A DNA stretch of 64,000 nucleotides. It comes from Frankia alni ACN14a (lineage in GTDB: Bacteria > Actinomycetota > Actinomycetes > Frankiales > Frankiaceae). Shown here one piece after another: positions 1 through 9,132 of this stretch. The stretch's first letter is position 1; every line of letters starts with the position of its first letter. The notes beneath the pieces are model-generated. The model did not search any database, was not told where the DNA came from, and saw only the letters and a list, made by a program, of their open reading frames with translations. The position numbers were made by a program, and so were the translations under genes. The stretch spans positions 6,132,962 through 6,196,961 of the forward strand of contig NC_008278.1 of the NCBI RefSeq assembly GCF_000058485.1, read 5' to 3'.

Positions 1-188
1 CGCCCATCGCAGTCACCTACATGTCGCCGTGACGCCGGCCGCCCCACCGCTGCCACGGCACCGCCCGCCGGTGCGGCGGGCGCCCATGGTCGCCGGACCG
101 AGTGTGTCGCGGGTACCGGCGCGTACCCCAGGTGGTCGCGCGTCGGCCGATGAACCGGTCCGGCGCCGTTCAGGCAAGGAGACGCACG

Positions 189-1592
189 GTGAGTCTGTCC
201 ACGATCGACCGAGTTGACCCACGCACACCCGAGGCCCGGCTTGCCCGGTTCTTCGACGCCGACACGGTGTCCCTGTTCGCAGCCGGCGACACATCCGGGG
301 TCGTCGCCGGCCAGGGCCTCGTCGACGGGAACGAAGTCGTCGCATTCGCCACCGACCCGACCGTACAGGGTGGGGCGATGGGGCGCGACGGCTGCGCCCG
401 GATCGTCCACGCCATCGAGTCCGCCGTCCGACTGGGCTGCCCGGTCGTCGGCATCTGGCACTCCGGTGGCGCCCGGCTCCAGGAGGGTGTCGCCTCGCTC
501 GACGGCGTCGGACGGATCTTCGCCGCGACCGTCCGGGCCTCCGGCCGCGTCCCGCAGCTCTCGCTGGTGCTCGGCGCGGCGGCGGGCGGCGCCGCCTACG
601 GCCCCGCGCTGACCGACATCGTCATCATGGGGCCCGAGGCGAAGGTCTTCGTCACCGGCCCGGACGTGGTGCGGTCGGTGACGGGCGAGGAGTGCACCGC
701 CACCAGCCTCGGCGGCCCCGAGGTGCACTCCAAGCGCAGCGGGGTCGTGCACGTGACCTGCGACTCCGAGGACGAGGCGATCGAGCGGACCCGCGCGCTC
801 GCGGTCCTGCTCGCCGACCAGCGTGACATCGGCCAGGTCGCCGGGCGCGAGCTCGCCGAGCTGCTGCCCGAGAACCCGCGCCGGGCCTACGACGTGCGGC
901 CGCTGGTGAACGCCGTGCTGGACGGCGAAGGCATCGAGCTGCACCCGAAGTGGGCCCCGAACATCGTGACCTCGCTCGGCCGGCTCGGTGGCCGCACTGT
1001 CGGGGTGGTCGCGAACAACCCGCTGCGCCGCGGTGGCTGCCTCGACGCCACCTCCGCCGAGAAGGCGGCGCGCTTCGTGCGCATGTGCGACTCGTTCGGC
1101 GTGCCGCTGGTCGTCCTGGTCGACGTGCCCGGCTACCTGCCGGGCGTCGGACAGGAGTGGGAGGGTGTCGTCCGCCGGGGGGCGAAGCTGCTCTACGCCT
1201 TTGCCGAGTGCACCGTGCCGCGGGTCACCGTCGTGACGCGCAAGGCCTACGGCGGCGCGTACATCGCGATGAACGCCAGCTCGCTCGGGGCGACGGCCGT
1301 GTTCGCGTGGCCGACGGCGCAGGTCGCCGTCATGGGCGCCGAGGCCGCCGTCGGCATCCTGCACCGGCGCAAGCTGGCCGAGGTGCCGGCCCAGCGCCGG
1401 CCGGACGTGCTGGCGGAGCTCACCGAGGAGCACATCCGCACCGTCGGCGGCATCGACCGGGCCGTCGAGCTGGGCGTGATCGACGCCGTCGTCACCCCGG
1501 CCGCGACCCGAGGCGCCGTCGCCTCCGCGCTGGCCAGCGCGCTCGCCGACGCCCGCGCCGACAAGAACGTCCACGGCAACATCCCCCTGTAG
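189..1592 (+). CDS. Acyl-CoA carboxylase, carboxyltransferase (beta) subunit
   Basis: 467 aa. It would transfer the carboxyl group from carboxybiotin to an acyl-CoA (acetyl- or propionyl-CoA), giving malonyl- or methylmalonyl-CoA in the cytoplasm. The N-terminal crotonase-like half has GARLQEG near residue 94 and GGAAYGPALTD near 134; the C-terminal half has AYGGAYIAMNA near 353. There is no AccD-type zinc finger, so it is the fused actinobacterial AccD/PccB type. I chose the GTG at 189 because AAGGAG lies 7 bases upstream; an ATG 29 codons earlier has no comparable site. No biotin carboxylase subunit is in view, so the substrate cannot be told. Length and motifs are normal for the family. 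Confidence 0.9.
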   Translation: MSLSTIDRVDPRTPEARLARFFDADTVSLFAAGDTSGVVAGQGLVDGNEVVAFATDPTVQGGAMGRDGCARIVHAIESAVRLGCPVVGIWHSGGARLQEGVASLDGVGRIFAATVRASGRVPQLSLVLGAAAGGAAYGPALTDIVIMGPEAKVFVTGPDVVRSVTGEECTATSLGGPEVHSKRSGVVHVTCDSEDEAIERTRALAVLLADQRDIGQVAGRELAELLPENPRRAYDVRPLVNAVLDGEGIELHPKWAPNIVTSLGRLGGRTVGVVANNPLRRGGCLDATSAEKAARFVRMCDSFGVPLVVLVDVPGYLPGVGQEWEGVVRRGAKLLYAFAECTVPRVTVVTRKAYGGAYIAMNASSLGATAVFAWPTAQVAVMGAEAAVGILHRRKLAEVPAQRRPDVLAELTEEHIRTVGGIDRAVELGVIDAVVTPAATRGAVASALASALADARADKNVHGNIPL

Positions 1593-1717
1593 CGGCCACC
1601 GGGGCCACCGCGCCCCGTCTCCCAGTGCCCTCGGACCCCCCTGACCCGGGGCCCGAGCCGCAGATCGTTCCGACGCCGACCGCCTCCCCCGGCCGCCGCG
1701 CCGCCCGATCGTGACGC

Positions 1718-2191
1718 TCATCCGTCCGCCAACTGCATCCAGGTGCGCACGACGTTGCTCATCTGCCGCGGGTTCATCCACAGGGCGGCACGGGCGAAGA
1801 TCGGATCCGCCCGCAACGCGACCTCACGTCGCTGCGGTGCGGCGGCGGGCGCGATCGCCCGCATGTGCTCGAAACTGAGGGTGCCCGCGCGGAAGGCCGC
1901 GCCGGAGGCCGGCAGCGCCTCGACGGCATGCGCGACCGCCAGTGCCGTGGCCGTCGTGGGGTGCACCAGCCGGCATTCCCGCCGCAGCCAGGCCGCGGCC
2001 GACCGCGCACCGTCGAGCCGCCAGAGCTCGCGCCGGTCGAACTCGGCCAGCAGCCGGATCCACAGCGCGTCGGTGGCGTCGACCAGCCGGCGGACGTCGA
2101 CGACCAGCAGGGCGACCTCCACATCGGGCAGCTCGCGCGCGTCGACGGCGACGACCCCGCCCAGCAACGCCTCGACATCGATCACGATCAC
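1718..2191 (-). pseudogene. Truncated 13E12-repeat/DUF222 protein
   Basis: About 157 aa resembling the N-terminal part of actinobacterial DUF222 (13E12 repeat) proteins, with the helical run LLAEFDRRELWRLDGARSAA followed by an AAWLRREC-like segment. Full members are usually about 400 aa or more and end in an HNH nuclease domain. This one stops after an RQMSNVVRTW motif, and nothing in the 125 bases downstream resumes the domain in any frame. The GTG at 2191 follows GGGAGGGG on the minus strand. I read it as a decayed copy of a mobile-like family common in high-GC actinomycetes, but a short functional protein is not excluded. Confidence 0.6.
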
Positions 2192-2413
2192 CAACCCCTC
2201 CCACACCGATGCACCGCACCGGACTCCGGCGGAACTCCGCCCACCCCACGGCACATCAATCGAACGTCTGTTCGCATAGTAGATCGGGACGCGCCGAAAG
2301 CCAACCGCCGGTTCAGCTCCGTCACCGACCGGGTCATCACCATCGGGCGAGACGTTTACCTGTTGCGAAATAACGATCTGCCGCCGGGCGTTGGTCAGCC
2401 TGGAGGTGTGTGC

Positions 2414-3796
2414 ATGTCCCTGCAGGTCGACAGTCCCGGCCGGCCCCCGGCGACGGAGCCGGACCGGCCGGACCCCGACACCACCGCCACGGACGGATCC
2501 GCCGTGGTGGCCTCATCGAAGGGCGGCACCTTCGCCGCCCTGCGGATCCCGAACTTCCGCCGCTTCCTCACCGGCCAGGTCGTCTCGCTGTGCGGGACCT
2601 GGATGCAGACCATCGCCCTGGGCTGGCTGGTGCTCTCGCTGGGCGCCTCGGGGACCGCCCTCGGCCTGGTGACGGCCGCGCAGTTCCTGCCGGTGCTGCT
2701 CTTCGGGCCCTACGCCGGCCTGATCGCCGACCGGACCAACCGGCGGCACCTGTTGATGTTCACCCAGGTCGGTTCCGGGCTCGCCGCGCTGGCCCTGGGC
2801 GTCCTGGATCTCACGGGCACCGCCCGGCTGTGGATGGTCGCGGTGGCCGCGGCGCTCATCGGCCTGTGCAACGCGGTCGACAATCCGGCCCGACAGACCT
2901 TCGTGCAGGAGATGGTCGGCTCCGACCACCTGCCGAACGCGATCACCCTGAACTCGGTGACAGTGAACGCGGCCCGCATCGTCGGACCGGCCATCGCGGG
3001 CGTGGTCATCCTGGCCGTCGGCACGGCCGGGTGCTTCCTGTTCAATGCGGCGTCGTTCGGTGCGGTGCTGGTCGCCCTGCACCGGATGGACACCTCGGCG
3101 CTGCACGAACGGCCGCCGGTGCAGCGGGCACCGGGGCAGCTACGGGCCGGTTTCGCCTACGTCCGACGCACCCCGGCACTGCGGATTCCGCTGATCATGA
3201 TGCTGGTCATCGGCGCGCTGTCGTACGAGTTCCAGGTCGTGCTGCCGCTGGTGGCGCGGGAGACGTTCGGCGGCAACGCGGCGACCTACAGCCTGATGAC
3301 CTCCGCCATGGGGGCCGGCGCGGTCGTCGGCGGGCTGCTGGTCGCCCGTCGCCGCCGCATCGGCGTCCGGCCGTTGGGAATGATCGCCGCAGCCTTCGGT
3401 CTCGCCTTCCTTCTCGCCGCCGCCGCGCCCTCCATCGAGCTGGAGCTGGCCGCGCTCGTGCTGGTGGGCGGGACGAGCGTCGCGTTCATCTCGACGGGGA
3501 ACGCGACCGTGCAGCTCTCCGCCGACCCGGCCATGCGAGGGCGGGTGATCGCGCTGTGGTCGGTGGCGTTCCTCGGCACGACCCCGTTCGGCGGCCCGAT
3601 CGCGGGCTGGGTCGCGCAGACTTTCGGCCCGCGTGCCGGCCTGCTGCTCGCCGCCGGCGCAGCCCTCGCCGCGGCCGCGTTCGCCTTCGCCTCGCTGCGC
3701 CCCGCCGCCTCGCCACGCGCCGCCGCCATCCAGGCCCAGCCCCAGCCCGGGACGGGCGAAGGCGATCGCCTGCCCCTCGACGGCCGCTCGACCTAG
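2414..3796 (+). CDS. MFS transporter, EntS/DHA3-like exporter
   Basis: 460 aa integral membrane protein of the major facilitator superfamily, EntS-like MFS_3 branch, which exports siderophores or drugs by proton antiport. After a ~45-residue polar N-terminus comes the family start LRIPNFRRFLTGQVVSLCG and then twelve hydrophobic stretches. The loop GLIADRTNRRHLL is the signature between TM2 and TM3. ATG 2414 is preceded by GGAGG with a 7-base gap; upstream in-frame extension lacks membrane character. It stands alone between a divergent DUF222 remnant and a convergent protease gene, so the substrate is unknown. Confidence 0.85.
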   Translation: MSLQVDSPGRPPATEPDRPDPDTTATDGSAVVASSKGGTFAALRIPNFRRFLTGQVVSLCGTWMQTIALGWLVLSLGASGTALGLVTAAQFLPVLLFGPYAGLIADRTNRRHLLMFTQVGSGLAALALGVLDLTGTARLWMVAVAAALIGLCNAVDNPARQTFVQEMVGSDHLPNAITLNSVTVNAARIVGPAIAGVVILAVGTAGCFLFNAASFGAVLVALHRMDTSALHERPPVQRAPGQLRAGFAYVRRTPALRIPLIMMLVIGALSYEFQVVLPLVARETFGGNAATYSLMTSAMGAGAVVGGLLVARRRRIGVRPLGMIAAAFGLAFLLAAAAPSIELELAALVLVGGTSVAFISTGNATVQLSADPAMRGRVIALWSVAFLGTTPFGGPIAGWVAQTFGPRAGLLLAAGAALAAAAFAFASLRPAASPRAAAIQAQPQPGTGEGDRLPLDGRST

Positions 3797-3853
3797 ACAC
3801 TCGGCCCAGACGCTCGGCCCAGACGACGCTCGACCCAGACGCTCGACCTAGAC
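3785..3853. repeat. Short tandem repeats in convergent 3' spacer
   Basis: Degenerate direct copies of a gctcg-accnagac unit (10-16 bases each) fill the 51-base gap between the MFS and FtsH-like genes and extend into both 3' ends. Both stop codons lie in copies of ctcgacctagac, where the palindromic CTAG supplies TAG on each strand. Confidence 0.6.
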
Positions 3854-6388
3854 GCCGGGGCCCTCCTGGCCCTGACCGGCGGCCGACGGCCGGCCGGCGG
3901 GTGGGACCGGCGGGGCCACCGCCGGCGCCGCGGACGACGGCCCCGGCGCCTCGACGGAGCTGCTCGCCGCCACGCGGCCGAGCTCGGGCAGCTTGTGCAG
4001 CTCCCGGGTCTGGCCGCGGTGCGCCCGCACGGCATCCGAGTGGTAGCGCTCGGCAACGTTGAGGAAGTCCGGCTCGTGGTAACGACGGCCGTCGACGGTG
4101 GGCCCCGTGCGGCCCTCCATGATGGCTTCCACATCCTCGCCGGTGATCGTCTTGTGGGTCTCCAGCGCGTGGGTCAGGGCGAGGATCTCCCGCCGGTTCG
4201 CGCCCAGCACCGCCTCGGTCCGCTCGTAGAGCTCGCGCAGTTTGACCTCGACCTGCTCACCGAAGGGCCGGTCGGCGTCGATGGAGGCGTTGCCCATCTG
4301 CTGTTCGAGCATGGACAGCCGGGAGGCCAGGGTCTCGCCCATCGCCGCCGAGGAGATGAAGTTCGCGACGAGCAGCGTGGCACTGCGCAGGTCACCGCCG
4401 ACCCCGACGGTGTTGTCCCCCTCGAAGAACATCCGCTCCCCGGCGAGGGACGCCAGCGAGACCATCACCTGGATCTCGATCTCGGACTTCCACATGAACA
4501 TCCGGTCCTCGACGGCGACGTGGGCCACGAAGCCGCCGACCCCGCCGCGCCGCTCGATGGTGGCCAGGTCGATCACGCGACCGCGCTGCATCCGGTAGGC
4601 GACGACGGCGTGGCACGCCTCGTGCAGGGCGATGCTGTGCCGTTCCCGGTCGATGTGCTCGTGGTCGTCGGCGAGGCCGTACTCCTTGATCACCCGGGCT
4701 CGGAGAATGTCCTGCCAGGTGATGACCTCGCGACCGTCCTTGACCGCCTGCACCAGCGCCTCGTTGACGGTGTCCTTGATCGTCGCGCCGGTGGACTCCG
4801 GGCTCATGATGGCCAGCCGCTCGATCTGCTCCGGGGTGAGCTCGTGGCGCACCTTCGCGAGGTAGCCCTCGAAGGTGCGGATGCGGCCCTCCTTGCTCGG
4901 GTAGCCGACCTTGTACTGGCGGTCGATGCGGCCGGGACGCAGCAGCGCCTCGTCCAGCGACTGCGGCATGTTCGTCGCCATCATCACCAGGATGCGGTAC
5001 TTCGGCGGCGGCTTCGGACGCATGCCGAGCGTGCGGCGCACCACCCGGTTGAGGAACCCGCGCGGCTTCTTCAGCCCCGACATCTCGGTGAGCAGCGCCT
5101 GCAGGGTGCCGTCGAACCCGCCGCCACCGCCGCCCATCACGAACTGCTCGCGGGCGGCCTCCCGGGTGATCTCCGAGCGGGCGGCGGAGCTGAGGTAGGA
5201 CAGCCCGTTACACAGGTCGCCGACGCCTCCGTCGCGCGCGCCGAACGCGTCCGGGCGACGGCCGGCCGCCCCCGGCCCACCCAGGCCTCCCGGCGCGGCC
5301 GAGGCGGGGGAGCCCTGGCGGGCGAACCATGACCGGGCGCCGTTACCCATCCCACCGAAGCCGCCGTTCAGGGCGCCGCGGCTGCCCAGCGTGTCGGCCT
5401 CGTCGAAGAAGACGATCACACCGCCATAGCGCAGCGAGAGCTTGCGCAGCTTGCGGAACAGCGACTTGACCTTGAGGATGCCCACACCGATGAACATCGC
5501 CGAGAAGGCACCCGGGTCGACGAACACGAAGGGCTTGCCGGTCTCGCCGGCCACCGCCTCCGCGATGAGCGTCTTGCCGGTGCCGGGCGGCCCCCACAGC
5601 AGGATGCCCCCGGGCACGTGGCCGCCGCGGCTCTCGATCTCCTCGGGCCGTTCCAGGTAGAAGACGTTCTCCTGGACCCGGCTGACGACGTGGTCCTGGC
5701 CCCACACGTCGGCGAAGCGGGTGGTGATGTCCTCCGGGAAGTAGGTGTCGACGCCGCCCTTGGACAGGAACCAGAACATGACGACGAACTGGCCGACGAC
5801 CAGGACCATCAGCAGGACGATCTGCAGGACGAACGGGATGGCCTTCCACAGGTCGCCAGGCACCTGGACGAGGGCGTCGAAGACCGAGGTGTGGGACAGC
5901 CGGGCGTAGACGAACAGGGCGAGGGCGAGCGCCACGATCCACTTCGCCGCGCGGCTGAGCCGGTAGCGGTTCCAGTCGTTGAGCCGCAGCATCCGGCGTT
6001 CCGCCCGGCCGAAGACCCGGTCGGTCCAGAACACGTGGTACGCCGACCACCGCTCGGCGATGAGCATGTGGAGCTGGTGCAGCACCTCGAGGCCGAACAG
6101 GACGAGCACCCAGGCGCTCTTGCGGGCCTGGATCCGCAACGCGTCGGCCCAGGTCATCAGCGGATCGCCGGAGACGTCCGCGGCCACCACGAACAGGAAC
6201 ACGGCGCCGAGCAGGATCAGGAACTTCACCCGGTCCCACAGCGGGAGCGGTCGGCGGCGTGGCTTCCCGTCGCCCTCGGCCGTCGTCTCCGGCTGTGCCG
6301 CCGCGGTCGACGCCGCCGACCCGCCGGGCGGCGTGGGGCCGCCCGGTCCGTCTGCGCGGATCCCGTCTGCGTGGTCCATCACGCCCAT
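3848..6388 (-). CDS. Membrane-bound FtsH-like AAA protease (M41)
   Basis: 846 aa. Four hydrophobic segments (about residues 54-74, 95-113, 147-165, 185-213) precede an AAA ATPase domain with Walker A GPPGTGKT (265-272), Walker B IVFFDEAD (about 328) and an arginine-finger region LRPGRIDRQ. A C-terminal M41 metallopeptidase domain has HEACH (about 590) and a GGDL third ligand (about 664). It should unfold and degrade membrane or misfolded proteins using ATP and zinc. It differs from classical FtsH (about 650 aa, two TM) by four TM segments, a ~100-residue Gly-rich insert after Walker B and a Pro/Ala-rich tail. ATG 6388 is two bases after the stop of the upstream lipoprotein gene, so the pair is translationally coupled; ATG 6379 is an alternative. 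Confidence 0.85.
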   Translation of the reverse strand: MGVMDHADGIRADGPGGPTPPGGSAASTAAAQPETTAEGDGKPRRRPLPLWDRVKFLILLGAVFLFVVAADVSGDPLMTWADALRIQARKSAWVLVLFGLEVLHQLHMLIAERWSAYHVFWTDRVFGRAERRMLRLNDWNRYRLSRAAKWIVALALALFVYARLSHTSVFDALVQVPGDLWKAIPFVLQIVLLMVLVVGQFVVMFWFLSKGGVDTYFPEDITTRFADVWGQDHVVSRVQENVFYLERPEEIESRGGHVPGGILLWGPPGTGKTLIAEAVAGETGKPFVFVDPGAFSAMFIGVGILKVKSLFRKLRKLSLRYGGVIVFFDEADTLGSRGALNGGFGGMGNGARSWFARQGSPASAAPGGLGGPGAAGRRPDAFGARDGGVGDLCNGLSYLSSAARSEITREAAREQFVMGGGGGGFDGTLQALLTEMSGLKKPRGFLNRVVRRTLGMRPKPPPKYRILVMMATNMPQSLDEALLRPGRIDRQYKVGYPSKEGRIRTFEGYLAKVRHELTPEQIERLAIMSPESTGATIKDTVNEALVQAVKDGREVITWQDILRARVIKEYGLADDHEHIDRERHSIALHEACHAVVAYRMQRGRVIDLATIERRGGVGGFVAHVAVEDRMFMWKSEIEIQVMVSLASLAGERMFFEGDNTVGVGGDLRSATLLVANFISSAAMGETLASRLSMLEQQMGNASIDADRPFGEQVEVKLRELYERTEAVLGANRREILALTHALETHKTITGEDVEAIMEGRTGPTVDGRRYHEPDFLNVAERYHSDAVRAHRGQTRELHKLPELGRVAASSSVEAPGPSSAAPAVAPPVPPAGRPSAAGQGQEGPGV

Positions 6389-6390
6389 CT

Positions 6391-7176
6391 CTACTGCCCT
6401 CGGTCCGTCGGCTCGATCGTGAAGGACTTGGCCACATCGCCGATCTGGTCTGCGTGTTGCGCGTAGCACAGCGACGAACACGCGAGGATGAGCTGATAGA
6501 GAACCGTCTGCCCGTTGTCGAGCAGACTCGTCTGGTCGATGGTGACCAGGCCGGCGTCGGTCTGCACCTGGTAGACGAGATGCACCCCGTGCACGCCGTC
6601 CTTCTTGTGCACGACCTCATCCGCCAGCAGCAGGAAGTCGGGCGTCAGCCGGGCGCCGTAGGGGTCCTGGCGCACGGCCTTCTCCTGGGCGGCCACCGCG
6701 TCGTCCACCGACAGGACGAAGTTGCGCAGGTCGTTGGTCGACACCGCGTTCGCCTCCTCCGGCAGCAGGTGGCGAACCTGCGCGAACCCCTTGGGCAGGG
6801 TGGCGTCCGGGACGAGCAGGCGCGAGGCGTCGAATCGCCGGGCCGCGTCGATGCCCACGACCCATTCCCGTGACATCAGCCCCTGCAGCATCTCGGGACT
6901 GACGTTGCGGGCATCGATACCGAACAGGGCGGGGCCGGGCATCTCCTGGTGATTCCACCCGTTCGGAACCTTCAGGAACGCGCCGTCCTTCTTGTTCGTC
7001 ACATATTCGTAACTCGGCGAGCCGCAGCCGCCGACCAAAAGCACCGCCGTCGCTACCGTGAGCAGTAGCAGGGTGCCTGGAAGGGACTTTCGGCGCGGAC
7101 AGGTCGTCCGACGTCGAGCCGCCACGGCAAACCTCCCGCCTCGCAAGGTCGAACGCATGGTGCGGCGCCGGGCCAT
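6391..7176 (-). CDS. Predicted lipoprotein coupled to FtsH-like protease
   Basis: About 261 aa. A basic N-terminus, a hydrophobic run LLLLTVATAVLLVGGC and a lipobox Cys near residue 51 predict signal peptidase II processing and membrane anchoring outside the cell. The mature part starts with a SPSYEYVTNKKDGAFLKVPN-like segment similar in style to beta-rich actinobacterial surface lipoproteins, but I recognise no named family. The start is uncertain: ATG 7176 and ATG 7158 both lack a clear Shine-Dalgarno sequence. The stop codon lies two bases before the protease ATG, which suggests the products act together, for example as substrate, adaptor or sensor of the membrane protease (inference). Confidence 0.7.
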   Translation of the reverse strand: MARRRTMRSTLRGGRFAVAARRRTTCPRRKSLPGTLLLLTVATAVLLVGGCGSPSYEYVTNKKDGAFLKVPNGWNHQEMPGPALFGIDARNVSPEMLQGLMSREWVVGIDAARRFDASRLLVPDATLPKGFAQVRHLLPEEANAVSTNDLRNFVLSVDDAVAAQEKAVRQDPYGARLTPDFLLLADEVVHKKDGVHGVHLVYQVQTDAGLVTIDQTSLLDNGQTVLYQLILACSSLCYAQHADQIGDVAKSFTIEPTDRGQ

Positions 7177-7688
7177 GGGTCCATAACGCTTTCTCCGAAA
7201 AGTGTGGCCCAGAAGCCGCCCGACGTGCACAACCTTCACCAAAAAGGGTGAGGCTCCATACCCTCCGCTGTCGGGCGTCGACCGGCGACGCCACCGTCCC
7301 GTGCAGGCGCGCCACCTGCCCATGAAGGGCCCCCGAGGGCCGGTCCGACGCCGCGGGGCCGGTCCTTCGGGCGGCCAGAATCACCGTCCCGTGCCGGCCC
7401 GGTCGTCGGCCCGCAGGTCGCCCCGGGCACGACGTGCATCACCGCGCGTCGGGCCGGTCGGGTCCCTGTTGGATTACCCGGAAGGCCCTGGCCGAATCCG
7501 CGGGAGGCGGTCCGCGCCGCCTGCTCACCCACACCGGGTCTCACCCATCGGACGAGCGTGCCGGTCGATCTCCCGGCCGGAGCCGACGCAACCCCCCGCG
7601 GTTCCCAACCGACCACATGGGGACACGACGGCCACGGGGGACCCGCCGGCCGCATGAGGACACGGCGGCCGTGGGGCACACTGTCGGT
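7177..7688. other. Divergent intergenic region, no gene seen
   Basis: 512 bases between the leftward lipoprotein gene and the rightward small membrane-protein gene. Open frames here have Arg/Pro-rich shadow composition and I support none. The segment near 7180-7260 is less GC-rich than the rest and should hold the lipoprotein promoter, but I see no convincing -35/-10 pair. Confidence 0.5.
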
Positions 7689-8111
7689 ATGGCGCACTAT
7701 CGGCGTGGCCGGAAGGTTCCCGCGCTTCGTCCCACGCGACGCCACCTGGTCGGGGGACTGACGGTGGTCGTGGTGTTCGCGCTGGTGGGGCTGACGGCGT
7801 GGAAACCGATCGCGGCCGTGCCCGCGCTGGCGACGATCGTCGTCCTCGGCGTGATCGACTGGGCCGTCGTGACGGCCGCGCCCGGCGCGGACGACCTGCC
7901 CTCCGGGCCGGCGGCCTTCACCGGCGACGAGCCCGAGTGGCCCGACGACCTCGACACCCCGACGCAGGTGCTACCCCGCCTGACCTTCGGCTACGCCCGG
8001 GCCACGAGCGGTGGCGAGCAGTACGAGGAGCCCGACCAGGACGCGGTGCGCACCATGGCGATCGACATGCGCGGCTACCTCGACGAGGCGGGCCCCGGCC
8101 GGATGGGCTGA
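7689..8111 (+). CDS. Small two-TM membrane protein, function unknown
   Basis: 140 aa. A basic N-terminus (MAHYRRGRKVP) is followed by two closely spaced hydrophobic segments (about residues 20-40 and 43-62, the second with a VIDWAVVTAA end). A cytoplasmic-type acidic tail follows, containing PEWPDDLDTPTQVLPRLTFG. I do not recognise a family. ATG 7689 is chosen because the hydrophobic gene body starts right after it and upstream sequence has shadow composition; no strong ribosome site is visible. Its 3' end overlaps the convergent DUF6457 gene by 37 bases. Confidence 0.6.
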   Translation: MAHYRRGRKVPALRPTRRHLVGGLTVVVVFALVGLTAWKPIAAVPALATIVVLGVIDWAVVTAAPGADDLPSGPAAFTGDEPEWPDDLDTPTQVLPRLTFGYARATSGGEQYEEPDQDAVRTMAIDMRGYLDEAGPGRMG

Positions 8112-8518
8112 GCGGTCTCGGCCCCGGCTGCGGTCTCGGCCCCCGCTGCGGTCTCGGCTGCGGTCTCGGCCCCGGCCTCGGCTGCGGCCGCGCGCCGGTC
8201 GAGCAGGCCGAGCACGGCGGCCGTCGCCGCCCGGACCGCCGCCGCCGCGTCGGTGCCGCCGACGGCGGCGTCCCGGCCCGCCGCGAGGCCCACCAGGAAC
8301 GCGGTCAGCGGCGCCGCCGGGCGCGCGACCCCGTGGGCGACGTCCCGGGTGAGGTCGAGCAGCGCGGCCACGTCGACGCCCGCCAGCTCCAGGCCGAGCT
8401 CGGCGCCGACCTGCGCGAACCATCGGTCCAGGACGTCGCCGCCGGCACCGCGCGGCGAGCCCTCCCCGGGCGGCTGGCCGTGTCCGGGTCGCGGGCTGTG
8501 GGCGGAGGTCATCGTCAC
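8075..8518 (-). CDS. DUF6457 protein of the molybdopterin operon
   Basis: 147 aa. The core (DVLDRWFAQVGAELGLEL through LTAFLVGLAAG) matches the small DUF6457 domain seen beside mobA in actinobacteria, often labelled a molybdopterin-guanine dinucleotide biosynthesis protein; its biochemical role is not established. GTG 8518 overlaps the mobA stop as GTGA; ATG 8512 is an alternative. The last ~40 residues are an Ala/Glu/Thr repeat (GAETAA-type) encoded by tandem repeats and run into the convergent neighbour, so the tail is probably dispensable. Confidence 0.7.
   Translation of the reverse strand: MTMTSAHSPRPGHGQPPGEGSPRGAGGDVLDRWFAQVGAELGLELAGVDVAALLDLTRDVAHGVARPAAPLTAFLVGLAAGRDAAVGGTDAAAAVRAATAAVLGLLDRRAAAAEAGAETAAETAAGAETAAGAETAQPIRPGPASSR
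8112..8190. repeat. ctgcggtctcggccc tandem repeats
   Basis: Five imperfect copies of a 12-18 base unit containing ctgcggtctcgg. They encode the repeated GAETAA-like tail of the DUF6457 protein on the minus strand and begin right after the stop of the rightward membrane-protein gene. Confidence 0.7.
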
Positions 8519-9132
8519 ATCGTGCCCGGTCGGACCCGGCCGGCCCAGCGCCGGGCACGGGCCACGTCGGCGGGCGCGTCACAGTCCAGGCACGCGAGTG
8601 CGTCCGCGCGCACGGACATCACCACCTGGTCGGCGAACAGACCGCGCACCGGCCGCCCGACCGGGTCCGCGGGCAACGCGGCACGCAGCCTCGCGGTGCG
8701 CCAGACCGCGGCGAGGTACTGGCGCCGCCCGCCCGGGTCGACCAGCACGGCGGCGTGCGCCGCCGGCTCCTCGGCGCCGCGGCGCAGCAGTTCGATCTCC
8801 CGACCGGTGAGGAACGGCAGGTCGGCCGCGAGGACGGCGACGAACGGGGTGGCGATCGCGACCAGCCCCGCGGCGATCGCCGCGACCGGGCCGCCGCCCG
8901 GCGGGTCCTCCCGGCACCACCACACCCCGCCCTCGGGAGGCGCCGCGAGGTCGCGGCGGGGGCCGACGACGACGATGCGCTCGGTGCCGGTGCCGCCGGC
9001 GACCGCGGCGAGCACCCGATCGAGCAGCGTGGTGCCGCCGACGACGACGCCCGGTTTGTCCCGGCCACCGAGGCGGCGAGCGGCGCCGCCGGCGAGCACG
9101 AGCGCGCTGCAGCCGGCCTGCGGGACGGTCAT
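8515..9132 (-). CDS. mobA: Molybdenum cofactor guanylyltransferase
   Basis: 205 aa. MobA joins GMP from GTP to Mo-molybdopterin to form the guanine dinucleotide cofactor. The nucleotidyltransferase signature LVLAGGAARRLGGRDKP lies near residue 10, and AADLPFL near 100 supplies the metal-binding Asp. ATG 9132 overlaps the moaA stop as ATGA, which fixes the start. It is the middle gene of the moaA-mobA-DUF6457 set. Length is typical. Confidence 0.9.
   Translation of the reverse strand: MTVPQAGCSALVLAGGAARRLGGRDKPGVVVGGTTLLDRVLAAVAGGTGTERIVVVGPRRDLAAPPEGGVWWCREDPPGGGPVAAIAAGLVAIATPFVAVLAADLPFLTGREIELLRRGAEEPAAHAAVLVDPGGRRQYLAAVWRTARLRAALPADPVGRPVRGLFADQVVMSVRADALACLDCDAPADVARARRWAGRVRPGTM

Noticed and set aside
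1-188. Possible last codons of an upstream gene (PIAVTYMSP then stop at 30-32)
   Set aside because: Too short to identify; the rest of the stretch has no supported gene.
7236-7745. 169-codon minus-strand frame in the divergent gap
   Set aside because: Arg/Pro/Gly-rich, no motif, overlaps the start of the small membrane-protein gene.
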